DNA from: JABLTI01 sp035528035
Lineage (GTDB): Archaea; Asgardarchaeota; Heimdallarchaeia; JABLTI01
Assembly (NCBI GenBank): GCA_035528035.1
Contig: DATKZI010000052.1
Span: forward strand, 62,001-126,000
DNA: 64,000 nt
Direction: 5' to 3'
This document shows, one piece after another, positions 35,008 through 43,818 of the stretch (position 1 is its first letter; the number at the start of each line of letters is the position of its first letter). Made by a program: the position numbers and the translations under genes. The notes beneath the pieces are model-generated. The model made no database searches, was not told where the DNA came from, and was given only the letters and a program-made list of their open reading frames with translations.

Positions 35008-36210
35008 TTGGAAAATTTAGTTATAAGTCATGACAGAGATATAGTCCCTTCAAAATTACCAGTTGAAATTGTTGAACGTAAAGGTCAAGGACATCCTGAC
35101 TTTTTGTGTGACAAAGCTTCTGAAGAACTTAGTATTGCAATTAGTAAATGGTATATTGATAATGTTGGAAGAATTCTTCACCATAATGTAGATAAGGCTG
35201 TTCTAGCAGGTGGACAATCAGTTGCTACAATTGGTCATGGTGAAGTAATTGAACCGATTTATCTTCTTTTAGTTGGACGAGCAGTTGGTGTAAATACTAG
35301 AATTAATGATAAAGTTCTACCAATTGGTAAATTAGTGATTGAAACAACTAAAAATTGGTTGCATAAAGATCTTCCACATCTATGTATTGAACATGATATA
35401 ATTATCGATTATAAAATTAGATCAGGAAGCACAGATTTAGTAGGCAATTTTGAGGAAGCAATTGAAATTCCCAGAGCTAATGATACTTCTATTGGTATAG
35501 GTTTTGGACCTTTATCTAAAGTTGAAGAATTAACATATAAAACAGAAAAACTTCTTAATGATCCAGCTACTAAGAAAAAATACCCTGCAATAGGTGAAGA
35601 TATCAAAGTTATGGGTGTAAGAAAAAATGATAAAATTGATTTAACAATTGCTTGTGCAATGATTTGTACGGAACTTGCTGATACGGATCATTATTTTAGC
35701 ACAAAAGAAGATGCTAAAAATCTTACTTTGGATTTAGCAGCGAAAATTTGGGATGGTGAAATCAATGTTGATGTAAATGCTGCTGATGTTCCAGGTAATA
35801 ACGATTGCCTCTATTTAACAGTAACAGGTACTTCAGCTGAACAAGGTGATGATGGTCAAGTAGGACGTGGTAATAGAGTTAATGGACTCATTACTCCATA
35901 TAGACCGATGACACTTGAAGCTGCTGCAGGCAAGAACCCAGTAAGTCATGTTGGTAAAACATACAATATCGCTGCAAGAAAGATCTGTGAAGAAATTGTT
36001 ACTGAACTAAGTGTTGATAACGTTGATTGTTATCTTGTAAGCAAAATAGGAAACAAAATTACTGAACCCCAAATTATAGAGATAGCATTAGTTGGTTGTA
36101 AAGAAGAAAGTAGAACAAAACGTCAAATAGAAGAAATAGTTCAAGAACAATTGAGTATGATGCCTAATATTTGGCGGGGTTTCATAAATAGATCTTATGA
36201 GCTCTATTAA
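35008..36210 (+). CDS. mat: S-adenosylmethionine synthetase, archaeal type
   Basis: The enzyme makes S-adenosylmethionine from methionine and ATP. The protein has 400 residues and belongs to the archaeal MAT family, not the bacterial MetK. It has ERKGQGHPDFLCDKASEEL, VDKAVLAGGQS, GFGPLSK, VNAADVPGNNDCLYL and GRGNRVNGLITPYRPMT. It starts at a TTG with AAGGTTGAA upstream. A strong hairpin-T-tract terminator lies about 70 bases after the stop. Confidence 0.96.
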   Translation: MENLVISHDRDIVPSKLPVEIVERKGQGHPDFLCDKASEELSIAISKWYIDNVGRILHHNVDKAVLAGGQSVATIGHGEVIEPIYLLLVGRAVGVNTRINDKVLPIGKLVIETTKNWLHKDLPHLCIEHDIIIDYKIRSGSTDLVGNFEEAIEIPRANDTSIGIGFGPLSKVEELTYKTEKLLNDPATKKKYPAIGEDIKVMGVRKNDKIDLTIACAMICTELADTDHYFSTKEDAKNLTLDLAAKIWDGEINVDVNAADVPGNNDCLYLTVTGTSAEQGDDGQVGRGNRVNGLITPYRPMTLEAAAGKNPVSHVGKTYNIAARKICEEIVTELSVDNVDCYLVSKIGNKITEPQIIEIALVGCKEESRTKRQIEEIVQEQLSMMPNIWRGFINRSYELY

Positions 36211-36279
36211 TTACCTCTCAAGTAATCTACAATGATGGTAGCGGTAAATTAGTATAGTATCTAAAAACAAATGGTTCAT

Positions 36280-36309
36280 TGAATTTTAATCTTAAAGAAT
36301 TAAAATTCA
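36280..36309 (+). terminator. Intrinsic terminator after SAM synthetase
   Basis: Eleven-base perfect arms (TGAATTTTAAT / ATTAAAATTCA) enclose an 8-base loop, and the sequence continues GTCCCTTTTTTCTT. The spacing after the gene and the T-run fit an intrinsic terminator. The remaining intergenic DNA up to 36507 shows only a weak AGAAC/GTTCT hairpin. Confidence 0.6.
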
Positions 36310-36507
36310 GTCCCTTTTTTCTTGGAATTATTGTGAGGATTAATTTAACGATTCAATCTCGAGAAATCCTAAGAACAATAATCGTTCTGGGAAATAAACA
36401 AAATTCAGTGGTAATAAGTACTAAGAATAACTAAACGTTCTTATTATAGAAGACTCAAAATATTTCTAGAAAAAACTGCTTTATTATAAAAAACCTACAG
36501 GAGTAAT

Positions 36508-37509
36508 TTGAGTAGTATGACATATAATGAGATTAATGATGGAATTTGGAATGTTTATGGTGAATCTGGGGAAGGTGGAGAAAGAAACGCTGTGTATATT
36601 ATAATGGATGATGATATAGCGATTATTGACACAGGCATTCGAGCAACCATTCAAAATGAGATATTTGATTGCATTGATTATGCCGGTCGTAAACCAAAAG
36701 ACGTCAAACATATTATTTTAACTCGAGAACATCATGATGCTATTGGTGGAGCAGAAAGACTAATGGAGCTATTTCCAAAAGCTCAATTAATATGCCAAAA
36801 AGATGCTGAGGATACCATTAGAAAACCATATTTATATTTACCTGAGAAGCATTTTGAACCAAATCAAAAAGGTGGACGCTTTTCATGGCAACCTTGGGAG
36901 AAATTGAAAGGAGTTAAAGTAAATGCAGTCTTCGTTGATGGTGATAAAATTAAACTAGGAAAATCCACTTTGTATGTTATTGCTTATCCAGGTTTCAGTC
37001 AAGGTCATTCCATGATTTTTAGTTCACAACAAAAAGCTATTTTTACTGGAGCTGAATTGTGCATCTATCCTATGAGATTTAGTAATTACCTAATTGATAA
37101 GACTGGTAGTGCTGCAGCACGAGAAAATGCTTTGAAATTTATCTCTCGAGCGAAGGTTGATATGATTTGTCCAGCTTATGATGGTGCTTACATTGGTACC
37201 CAAGCAAAAGAATTGATCAAACAATCTCTACATGCTCATCAAACTTTTGAGGAAACAATACTTGTTACTCTAACAACAAATGGTCCAAGTACTTTTGAAG
37301 AAATTAAGGATGAAGTTAATATTAGTCTGGGCATCGAATGGTATAAACCATGGAAAGATATTGTTGACGATTTGACTCTTAAAGCTCATATGAAAAAGCT
37401 TGATGATGAAGATAAGATATTCCAGTCAACAAAGAAGCGACAAAAGGAAACTCTTTGGGAAGTAAGCGATGACGCGAAAATTGACCCAGATACTGCTTTA
37501 TACAATTAA
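36508..37509 (+). CDS. Metallo-beta-lactamase-fold protein with degenerate zinc site
   Basis: The protein has 333 residues from a TTG preceded by AGGAG at good spacing. The fold is evident: NAVYIIMDDDIAIIDTG, KHIILTREHHDAIGGAE, FSQGHSMIF and IFTGAELC. In active enzymes the core motif is HxHxDH; here it is R-E-H-H-D-A, so the first and last His are Arg and Ala, and the Asp before the last ligand region is changed (TGAE). Zinc chemistry may be altered or lost. A C-terminal domain (about 235-333) looks like a winged helix. Function unknown. Confidence 0.8.
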   Translation: MSSMTYNEINDGIWNVYGESGEGGERNAVYIIMDDDIAIIDTGIRATIQNEIFDCIDYAGRKPKDVKHIILTREHHDAIGGAERLMELFPKAQLICQKDAEDTIRKPYLYLPEKHFEPNQKGGRFSWQPWEKLKGVKVNAVFVDGDKIKLGKSTLYVIAYPGFSQGHSMIFSSQQKAIFTGAELCIYPMRFSNYLIDKTGSAAARENALKFISRAKVDMICPAYDGAYIGTQAKELIKQSLHAHQTFEETILVTLTTNGPSTFEEIKDEVNISLGIEWYKPWKDIVDDLTLKAHMKKLDDEDKIFQSTKKRQKETLWEVSDDAKIDPDTALYN

Positions 37510-37543
37510 AAATTCTTTTTACACTTGAAAAAATATAGTAAAA

Positions 37544-37560
37544 TGGATGTTTATCATCCA
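37544..37560. terminator. Hairpin between convergent genes
   Basis: Six-base perfect arms (TGGATG / CATCCA) enclose a TTTAT loop. It is followed on the plus strand by CTTTTTAATTTTT and lies between the MBL-fold gene and the convergent GTPase gene. Confidence 0.45.
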
Positions 37561-37576
37561 CTTTTTAATTTTTAAT

Positions 37577-38083
37577 TTAACCTCGTTCTTGTTTAATTTG
37601 TTTCAAAACCTCGACAAGAGTAGTCTTAGTTCCCTCACCACGTAGCGCTGAAGTACCGATAACCTTTCCTTTGAAATCAAGCATTTGCTTAATTTTCTCT
37701 GGAGTTATTGCACCAGATTTATCTTGTTTATTAGCACAGATTACAAGAGGAACTCGACCACAAACCGCTTTAATTCGTTTAGTTAATGCTTCCACTTGAG
37801 AGAATGTAGATGGATCAGTACTATCAATAACCATAATTATTCCTGAGGCACCACGAGCAACACATTGTTGTACATCTTTAAAGTGATCTTGACCAGGTGT
37901 ACCAAAGATATGGACATGATAGTTTTCTATCATCTCATGTGTGAAATCTAGACCCACTGTTGTCCCATTTATTGCAACATTCATTGGTTTTGTGCCAAAT
38001 CTTTGAACAAACTCAGATTTACCTGCGTTATATGGACCGGTTACTACGATTTTAATATCTTCTTCTGGGCTGTGTTGTTCCAT
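37577..38083 (-). CDS. Arf/MglA-like small GTPase
   Basis: The protein has 168 residues, a single G domain: GPYNAGKS (P-loop), TTVGLDF (switch I), GTPGQDHF (DxxG-type switch II as GTPGQ), NKQD and TSAL. This set is typical of archaeal small GTPases related to SRP-receptor-beta/Arf-like groups and to MglA, rather than classic Rab. No N-terminal Gly2 for myristoylation. The gene is divergent from the serine hydrolase at 38297, and a palindrome lies between them. It is the second GTPase in the window. Confidence 0.85.
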   Translation of the reverse strand: MEQHSPEEDIKIVVTGPYNAGKSEFVQRFGTKPMNVAINGTTVGLDFTHEMIENYHVHIFGTPGQDHFKDVQQCVARGASGIIMVIDSTDPSTFSQVEALTKRIKAVCGRVPLVICANKQDKSGAITPEKIKQMLDFKGKVIGTSALRGEGTKTTLVEVLKQIKQERG

Positions 38084-38183
38084 AATTTGTCTACCATCTT
38101 ATTCTATAACCAATGCCTAATAAAAGAGTAAATAATATGAAGATAATATGCTGAGATGCTTCATTTGTTAAATCATGAAATAT

Positions 38184-38202
38184 AGGTCACATTAGGTGAC
38201 CT
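38184..38202. promoter_or_regulatory. Palindrome AGGTCAC-ATTAG-GTGACCT in a divergent promoter
   Basis: Perfect 7-base arms (38184-38190 and 38196-38202) around a 5-base spacer, between the GTPase (minus) and the serine hydrolase (plus). A second perfect inverted repeat, AGTCTC-TTCTT-GAGACT (38213-38229), follows directly. The GGTCAC arm also occurs at 3095-3132. It looks like a binding site for a dimeric regulator. Confidence 0.4.
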
Positions 38203-38296
38203 CACAACTTGTAGTCTCTTCTTGAGACTTCATTAAGTGAATCTTTCTTTTAAAATAATAAAATGATTAAAGAATAACTACAATTGAGGTATGTTC

Positions 38297-39781
38297 ATGT
38301 CAGATACGAAAAGAAGTAATCAAATTAATTTTGATAATTTTAAGGATTATATCAAAGGTGAGATTAAACAATCGCATAATGCCAGTTTAGCAATTTCTAT
38401 TGTCTCAGATAAAGAAGTATTATTTGAGGAAGGATTTGGATTTCGAGACATTCCAAATAAAAAACCTTTTACAGCTGAAACTGTTTTCCCTATTGGTTCT
38501 CATACTAAATCATTTACAGCAACTGCGTTAGCAATGCTTGTTGATGACGGAATAATTGATTGGAATACACCAATTAAAGATGTTATTTCTCAATTTCGAT
38601 TAAATGATCTCTTCTCTAATGAGAGATGTACGCTTCGTGATTTATTGTCTCATACAACGGGTTTACCTCATCATCAATTCGTTTACATGAATGGTGAATG
38701 GAGTTACAAAGACGTTTTTAATAGACTACCCCACTTAAAATCAGTATATGACTTTCGTACACAACATAAATATTCAAACTTAAATTACATCATTGCAACA
38801 AAAATAATTGAGGAATTATCAGGTCAAGTTTATTTTGATTTTATGAATGAACGAATTTTTAAACCTCTTGGAATGAAAAATACTTTCTTTTCTATTGCTG
38901 ATGTTTTTAAAACTGATAATTTTACTTATGGTTATAAGGAGACTGAAGATGGCTTTCTTTTAGAAGAATATTTAGATCTTAAAATGATATCTGCTGGAGC
39001 TGGTAGTATAAACTCAAATCTAAAAGATTTGGGCAAATGGATTCAATTTCATGTTAATAAAGGGAAAATTGCTGATAAACAATTAATTTCAGAAAAGACC
39101 TTAAGCAATCTCTATGTTATGCAAAAATTAGATAGAAATCCATTAGGGGTATTTTTCCCTGAGAAAAACTATATTAGAAATTATGGTTTTGCTCTTGGTT
39201 GGTGGACTATTGATTATCGTGGAATGAAAATGAATCAACATTATGGAACAGGTCCGGGATTATTATTTAATGGAGGATTTCTACCTGATAATAATATAGG
39301 TTATGTTATCTTTTCCAATACTTCAGGTAGCGATTTGCCTTTTTACTTGAATTTCTTTATAGTAGACCAACTTCTTGGTCTAGATGTTGTTCAGTGGGGT
39401 GATGAATTAAGAGCTTTTGAAATTAAACAAAATGAAATGATGGTAAAAAATAAGCTAGAGCTTGAAGAAACTCAAGAAATGAAAACAGTTAATCCAAGTC
39501 ATCCATTAGAGGATTTTATTGGTGTATATATGCATCCCGGTTATGGAAAATTAGAATTTTCACTAATAAATAATAAACTTCATGCAAGCTATGGAAAGGG
39601 TTCAAAGGTTTCTATAGAGCATTATAATTATGATACCTTCATAATCAAAATAGAACATTTAGGAGATTTTGGTGTCTCTAAATTCGTTACTTTTAGAGCT
39701 GATTTTCATGGTAAAATCACTCATATAGAAATTGATGCAGAACCTTTGCTCAAATCAACAATTTTTGAAAAAATAGATTAG
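38297..39781 (+). CDS. Serine hydrolase, class C beta-lactamase-like family
   Basis: The protein has 494 residues. It has the three motifs of the family: SxxK as SHTK (about residue 68-71), YxN as YSN in KYSNLNYIIATKII, and HxG as HYGTG. The N-terminus has AISIVSDKEVLFEEGFG, typical of these enzymes. No signal peptide, so it should act in the cytoplasm. A C-terminal lipocalin-like beta domain (about 400-490) with FIGVYMHPGYGKLEF follows. Such proteins hydrolyse esters or peptides. The ATG at 38297 has GAGGT upstream. Confidence 0.87.
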   Translation: MSDTKRSNQINFDNFKDYIKGEIKQSHNASLAISIVSDKEVLFEEGFGFRDIPNKKPFTAETVFPIGSHTKSFTATALAMLVDDGIIDWNTPIKDVISQFRLNDLFSNERCTLRDLLSHTTGLPHHQFVYMNGEWSYKDVFNRLPHLKSVYDFRTQHKYSNLNYIIATKIIEELSGQVYFDFMNERIFKPLGMKNTFFSIADVFKTDNFTYGYKETEDGFLLEEYLDLKMISAGAGSINSNLKDLGKWIQFHVNKGKIADKQLISEKTLSNLYVMQKLDRNPLGVFFPEKNYIRNYGFALGWWTIDYRGMKMNQHYGTGPGLLFNGGFLPDNNIGYVIFSNTSGSDLPFYLNFFIVDQLLGLDVVQWGDELRAFEIKQNEMMVKNKLELEETQEMKTVNPSHPLEDFIGVYMHPGYGKLEFSLINNKLHASYGKGSKVSIEHYNYDTFIIKIEHLGDFGVSKFVTFRADFHGKITHIEIDAEPLLKSTIFEKID

Positions 39782-39796
39782 AATTTTTCGCCTATT

Positions 39797-41281
39797 CTAT
39801 TTTTTATTTTTTAAGTATCGTTTTCTTAAAGCTAGTTCTGCAGCTAAAGCTGTTGATGATATAGTATCACCTAATCCTACTGTAAAAACTGGTTTGTCTA
39901 CTATAATGGAAGGAATCGCACATATAAGATAGTCTGGTGTTTCAGCAAAACCATTGGAAAGAAAATTCGCTTTTATATATGATTCACTAGCTGTTATGTA
40001 TTTTGCTAATTCTCTAAAAGTTTTAGAAATTTTCTCAGAAAAGGATGGTTGTTCTAAAATCAAGTTATATGCTTGTAATATTTCTCCAGTTAAAGCTTTT
40101 TCAGTTGCTGCTAATGAAGCAAAGCAGAGACTATTTCGATGAAGTTCTCTATCAATAGCATATTCCTTATTTAATATCAAAATATAACAACCAAATTGAT
40201 GTAAATGAAATCTTTTTAGATTTAATTTTTCACAGACTTTAATACATCCTAGAAGCACATTTTCTTGTTGGAAATCTTTATTCAAGTCATTAGCTAATTT
40301 CTTTTCACCAATCGCTTTAAGAAGTTCAATTAATTCTCGTTCATTGCATCCTATACTATCCCAATATTGACCTTTTATTGAAATTTTATATAACTGTTCC
40401 ATAATGAATTCATTTTTTGTGCTGCTTAATTCAAGATGCACTATTAATGTAGGATTTTGTTTTTTAGCTCGTTCTATAAGAGAAATTACCGAATTTATTT
40501 TTTCATTTATAGCAGTTTTACCTAACATTTTTTGTTCAAGCATATGAAAGCCTGAAATAATGAATCCGTTAACTCTTTCAGCTATTAATTCTATGTCTTT
40601 TTGAAAAGCATCCATTAGCTGCATTTCAAAATTAGGTGGATCATAGGTTGCTATGAATCTATTATCTCGGGGGCATTTCCATTTTATTGTGTCACCAAAA
40701 TGTAATGTATCATTTTTCTTAATTTCAGCAATAATATGATAATAAAATCGTTGATCTTCTACCTTTAATTTTCTTGGATTGATAAATATTAATTTGCCTT
40801 TCTTATCATAATAGGGTATAACAAGATTTTTTTTCTTGATAAAGAGATTAGTAAGCTGATCAGATAAAGTCGCTGAATGAACTATTACTTGTTGAACACC
40901 AAATTCAGCTAGGATATTAGCCATTATACCTGCTTGACCACCAAGCCGAAATGAATTTGGTACAGGTAAATTATTTAGTAGGTAGAGATAAGTTTCATCA
41001 TTTTGAATTAACCATTCGCTAGCTTTCCCTTTCTCAAAGCACCCACATAAACCAACTACAAAATCAGCTGGTTTGTCAATAACACCTTTCCATTTGAGTA
41101 CTCTTTCAAATAATGTTAAACTATTGAGACCTACTTTTCCAATCAATTCAAGTATAGTAGTAGAATTAAATTCGATTATTGCATCAACGTTTGTATTAAA
41201 TCCTACAGCGATACCATCTAATCTAGTAAGCTCTTTCAAAATTTCTTGATAGCAATCATTATAGATTTGAGACCAGGACAC
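39797..41281 (-). CDS. ADP-dependent sugar kinase (ADP-glucokinase/phosphofructokinase family)
   Basis: The protein has 494 residues. It belongs to the ADP-dependent kinase family of the ribokinase superfamily: VGFNTNVDAIIEF near the N-terminus, RLGGQAGIMANILAEFGV, HLELSSTKNEFIME and, near the C-terminus, GLGD (about 469-472) with the catalytic Asp472. These enzymes phosphorylate glucose or fructose-6-phosphate with ADP as phosphate donor in modified archaeal glycolysis. Which sugar it uses cannot be read from the motifs. The start is GTG with GAGGT upstream. Confidence 0.9.
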   Translation of the reverse strand: MSWSQIYNDCYQEILKELTRLDGIAVGFNTNVDAIIEFNSTTILELIGKVGLNSLTLFERVLKWKGVIDKPADFVVGLCGCFEKGKASEWLIQNDETYLYLLNNLPVPNSFRLGGQAGIMANILAEFGVQQVIVHSATLSDQLTNLFIKKKNLVIPYYDKKGKLIFINPRKLKVEDQRFYYHIIAEIKKNDTLHFGDTIKWKCPRDNRFIATYDPPNFEMQLMDAFQKDIELIAERVNGFIISGFHMLEQKMLGKTAINEKINSVISLIERAKKQNPTLIVHLELSSTKNEFIMEQLYKISIKGQYWDSIGCNERELIELLKAIGEKKLANDLNKDFQQENVLLGCIKVCEKLNLKRFHLHQFGCYILILNKEYAIDRELHRNSLCFASLAATEKALTGEILQAYNLILEQPSFSEKISKTFRELAKYITASESYIKANFLSNGFAETPDYLICAIPSIIVDKPVFTVGLGDTISSTALAAELALRKRYLKNKK

Positions 41282-41377
41282 TCAAATATACCTCACACAC
41301 TAATACCTAGAGAAAGTATTCATCTCATAAAGTAATAATAATTTTTCTTATTAAATAGCTTAAAAAAAGAAGAAAAG

Positions 41378-41399
41378 ACTAATTGCTTAAGCAATTAGT
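41378..41399 (-). terminator. Palindromic terminator of the membrane protein gene
   Basis: A 22-base perfect palindrome (first half ACTAATTGCTT) overlaps the stop at 41395. On the minus strand it is followed by a T-rich run (from about 41377 down to 41361). Confidence 0.55.
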
Positions 41400-42573
41400 A
41401 TTCATCATCAGACGAATCATCATCATCGTCATCGTCGTCATCATCATCTTTACTTTTACTCCATCTTGAAGTATATGTTTCTCCAGCAAAAGAATATGCT
41501 AAGAGGAATAAAACCAGATAGACAATACAGGATAGAGCTAATGCTCCTGTAAGAGCATAGTTTCGCACTTCTAATGTTCCAGCTGTTCTTATGAGGTCTA
41601 CTCCAATGAAGATAGGTAACATAATATAAGCTCCCATTGGGACATTATCTTTGTCACCTCGTTTTGTTTTCTTGAAGAATCTTAAAATGAATTCTACCAA
41701 GGCTACAAATATGGCTAGACCACTAATGACATAGAATAGTATGTCTCGAGTTGGTTGATTTCCCATATCAATTAATAAATAGAGGGTAAATATTCCAGCA
41801 GCAATAAGAAATTCTACAATATAGAGAATTCCTTTTGGACGTTTTACAGAACGATCTACACTAGCTGCTCCTTCATACATGAAAGAAACAAAACCTGCTA
41901 GTACAGCCCCAATTGCCAATGAATAACCAAATCCATAGAGATAATGAACTAAGCCATAGGTGGTTAAAGTAGTAGTTCCTGTTGCTAAATCACCAGACCA
42001 AAGACCCCAGAGATTATTCCAAGCTTCACCGTAATTTGCATAGAACCCGATCGCTAGAACAATCGGAATCGCTGAAAGTAATAAACCAGGGATAAATGTT
42101 AGCCATCTGGGTAATTTTTTACCCGTCTTCTTCTTAATTATCCAAGGTATCATCCCAAAAGATGCAACAACAACAATAAGTGGTGAACCAAAAGGTAATA
42201 GGAAGAATATAAAGACAATAAGTGCATTTATGCTATAAAAGATATTTAATCCTAAACTAACTTTTCTCATAGCTCTACCCATATTGTCAAAGGTTTCGCC
42301 AACTCTGTTTGCATCTATTATAAGAAATGCTACCCATGGTAAACTAAAGAAGAAAGGTATACAGAACCAGACAAAAAATTTGGCCCACCCTGGAGGCATA
42401 AAAGAAATGGTTTCAGCTTTATTAAGATACAAGAAATCTTGCCAGGTAATTATATCGAACCAACCTAATTCAGATCCAGCTACTATAATCGCGAAGAATG
42501 CTGGTATTGCAAATATCAATACTAGGGTGATAAAACGACCCCAGATCATTCCTTTCAATTTCTTTATTGCCAT
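41395..42573 (-). CDS. Polytopic membrane protein with Asp-rich tail
   Basis: The protein has 392 residues with about ten hydrophobic helices between residues 12 and 365, and a C-terminal cytoplasmic tail of about 25 residues containing 11 consecutive Asp followed by SSDDEY. Polytopic proteins with such a tail could bind calcium or other cations, but no transporter family is recognised. The tail is encoded by a run of GAT/GAC codons around 41403-41440. The gene is alone on the minus strand. Confidence 0.6.
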   Translation of the reverse strand: MAIKKLKGMIWGRFITLVLIFAIPAFFAIIVAGSELGWFDIITWQDFLYLNKAETISFMPPGWAKFFVWFCIPFFFSLPWVAFLIIDANRVGETFDNMGRAMRKVSLGLNIFYSINALIVFIFFLLPFGSPLIVVVASFGMIPWIIKKKTGKKLPRWLTFIPGLLLSAIPIVLAIGFYANYGEAWNNLWGLWSGDLATGTTTLTTYGLVHYLYGFGYSLAIGAVLAGFVSFMYEGAASVDRSVKRPKGILYIVEFLIAAGIFTLYLLIDMGNQPTRDILFYVISGLAIFVALVEFILRFFKKTKRGDKDNVPMGAYIMLPIFIGVDLIRTAGTLEVRNYALTGALALSCIVYLVLFLLAYSFAGETYTSRWSKSKDDDDDDDDDDDSSDDEY

Positions 42574-42692
42574 AAGAAATTCCTCATAAAATGATATGTG
42601 ACAATCACTGATAAAAGGTTGTCCTTTCAGACCCTCTTTTATTTATTCATTCTCTCCTCTTTTTCCCAACATCTAGTGTATTTAAAAAGGAA

Positions 42693-42771
42693 TTCCACTA
42701 GAAATTGAGGTCAGTAAACTTTATAAATTAGTATGTAATTAATGTTACTTCCAATAGAAACTGAGGTAAGT
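42693..42771 (+). promoter_or_regulatory. 23-base direct repeats flanking a TATA box
   Basis: Two 23-base copies (42693-42715 and 42749-42771) differ at only three positions; the shared core is TAGAAA..TGAGGT..AGT. Between them lies a TATA-like TTTATAAAT (42720-42728). Thus one copy is immediately upstream of TATA and the other covers the expected transcription start, an arrangement seen with archaeal regulators. Confidence 0.5.
42719..42729 (+). promoter_or_regulatory. TATA-box candidate for the gene at 42818
   Basis: CTTTATAAATT lies about 90 bases upstream of the ATG, between the two 23-base repeats. Initiation about 25 bases downstream falls at the second repeat. Confidence 0.4.
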
Positions 42772-42817
42772 TAATAGGTCTCGACTTTCTCAGAAAATTC
42801 AAAAATAAGGTGAAATA

Positions 42818-43537
42818 ATGGCTCTCCAAACAAATGGTTTGATTATTCCTAGAGGTATGGTTCTTCCTTTGAGATTATTCCATATTAATGGTGGAACATT
42901 AGGAAGCACACCATCGATTGTTAACAAATTAAAAGAAATGCCAATTGAATTCAAAGATCGAAAGTACTATGAAGGTTTTTCAGAAGTCGATACAGATGGA
43001 AATATGATTAGCGTTTATTATACAATTGGGCAACCAATCAATGTTCAAAGAATGCAAGATGGAGAAATGTCCTCTCAAGTAGTTTATTCACAAGGGAGAT
43101 GTGAATACATTATTCATGTTAAGGAGAAATATCTTGAAAGCAGAGGAACATCTTGGGTTTCAAAGAAAGGACTTATACCATTGATGAATGCTTTAGGTGT
43201 AGAATTCGAAGGTGTAAATTTGGATGAAAATTCTATGGTAACATTATGCAAAGATGCAGCCATGGTTAAATCAGTTCAAATATCGAATTTAGATAATCCG
43301 GCTTTAAGTCAAATTCAATTAAATGGTGAAATATTAGATTCCGCTGAATGGACTATTTACCGCAGACAAGGAACAATTAAATTTTTCAGAGGATTCATTG
43401 ACCTTCCAACAGGAGGACAAATTAGTGCTCAAGTTACCAATCATGGTTCAATGTTAATCTATAAACGTGGTGTAGGAATCCCAGCTGAAGATGTTATCGC
43501 TGCTGTAAATATGATCAAAAAATTAGCTAAAAACTAA
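42818..43537 (+). CDS. Cytoplasmic protein of unknown function with repeats at promoter
   Basis: The protein has 239 residues, with no signal peptide or membrane helix. It has strands and turns such as GLIIPRGMVLPLRLFHINGG and a middle with GVEFEGVNLDENSM, and a C-terminal stretch GVGIPAEDVIAAVNMIKKL. It looks beta-rich and soluble. AAGGTGA stands before the ATG. The distinctive feature is its promoter: two near-identical 23-base repeats flank the TATA box, so expression is probably tightly regulated. The structured RNA candidate begins about 20 bases after its stop. Confidence 0.6.
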   Translation: MALQTNGLIIPRGMVLPLRLFHINGGTLGSTPSIVNKLKEMPIEFKDRKYYEGFSEVDTDGNMISVYYTIGQPINVQRMQDGEMSSQVVYSQGRCEYIIHVKEKYLESRGTSWVSKKGLIPLMNALGVEFEGVNLDENSMVTLCKDAAMVKSVQISNLDNPALSQIQLNGEILDSAEWTIYRRQGTIKFFRGFIDLPTGGQISAQVTNHGSMLIYKRGVGIPAEDVIAAVNMIKKLAKN

Positions 43538-43554
43538 ACTATTACGCTTCTCAC

Positions 43555-43681
43555 AAGAGAGACCTTGTTCGAAGGGTCTCAATTATGAGACCTGTTCACC
43601 TGCACTGGATTGCGATCGACCCCGTATACGCGCTCCCCGTTGTTTAATCAACGGTTATTTTTTGAGGTCATCGCAGTCCAG
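43555..43681 (+). ncRNA. Candidate structured RNA with alternative hairpins
   Basis: GC-rich compared with its surroundings and non-coding by context. The 5' part can form two exclusive hairpins: GAGACC (559-564) or GAGACC (587-592) can each pair with GGTCTC (575-580). The 3' part forms a 12-base-pair stem, CTGGATTGCGAT (605-616) with ATCGCAGTCCAG (670-681), one G-U pair, continued by GACC/GGTC and containing an inner hairpin CCGTTG/CAACGG (637-654). (Positions are 43xxx.) It lies between the unknown gene at 42818 and hjc, both on plus, so the strand is presumed plus. It does not fold as a tRNA or 5S rRNA. It may be an independent sRNA, a 3' element or a switch in the hjc leader. Confidence 0.5.
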
Positions 43682-43818
43682 CCATTTCTTTTATTAAAAT
43701 ACCCCTTTAACATTCTATCTCTTTTTATAAATAACTTTTACCCTTATCCAAATGATACCTTTACTGTATTTCCCTTAGATTTTTATGCTATTGTGATAAT
43801 CTCTTCTTGGTATTCATT

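Noticed and set aside
43555..43681. A tRNA or 5S rRNA
   Set aside because: There is a TTCGAA-like loop and a strong stem, but no set of acceptor, D, anticodon and T arms in correct order on either strand, and no 5S rRNA signature.
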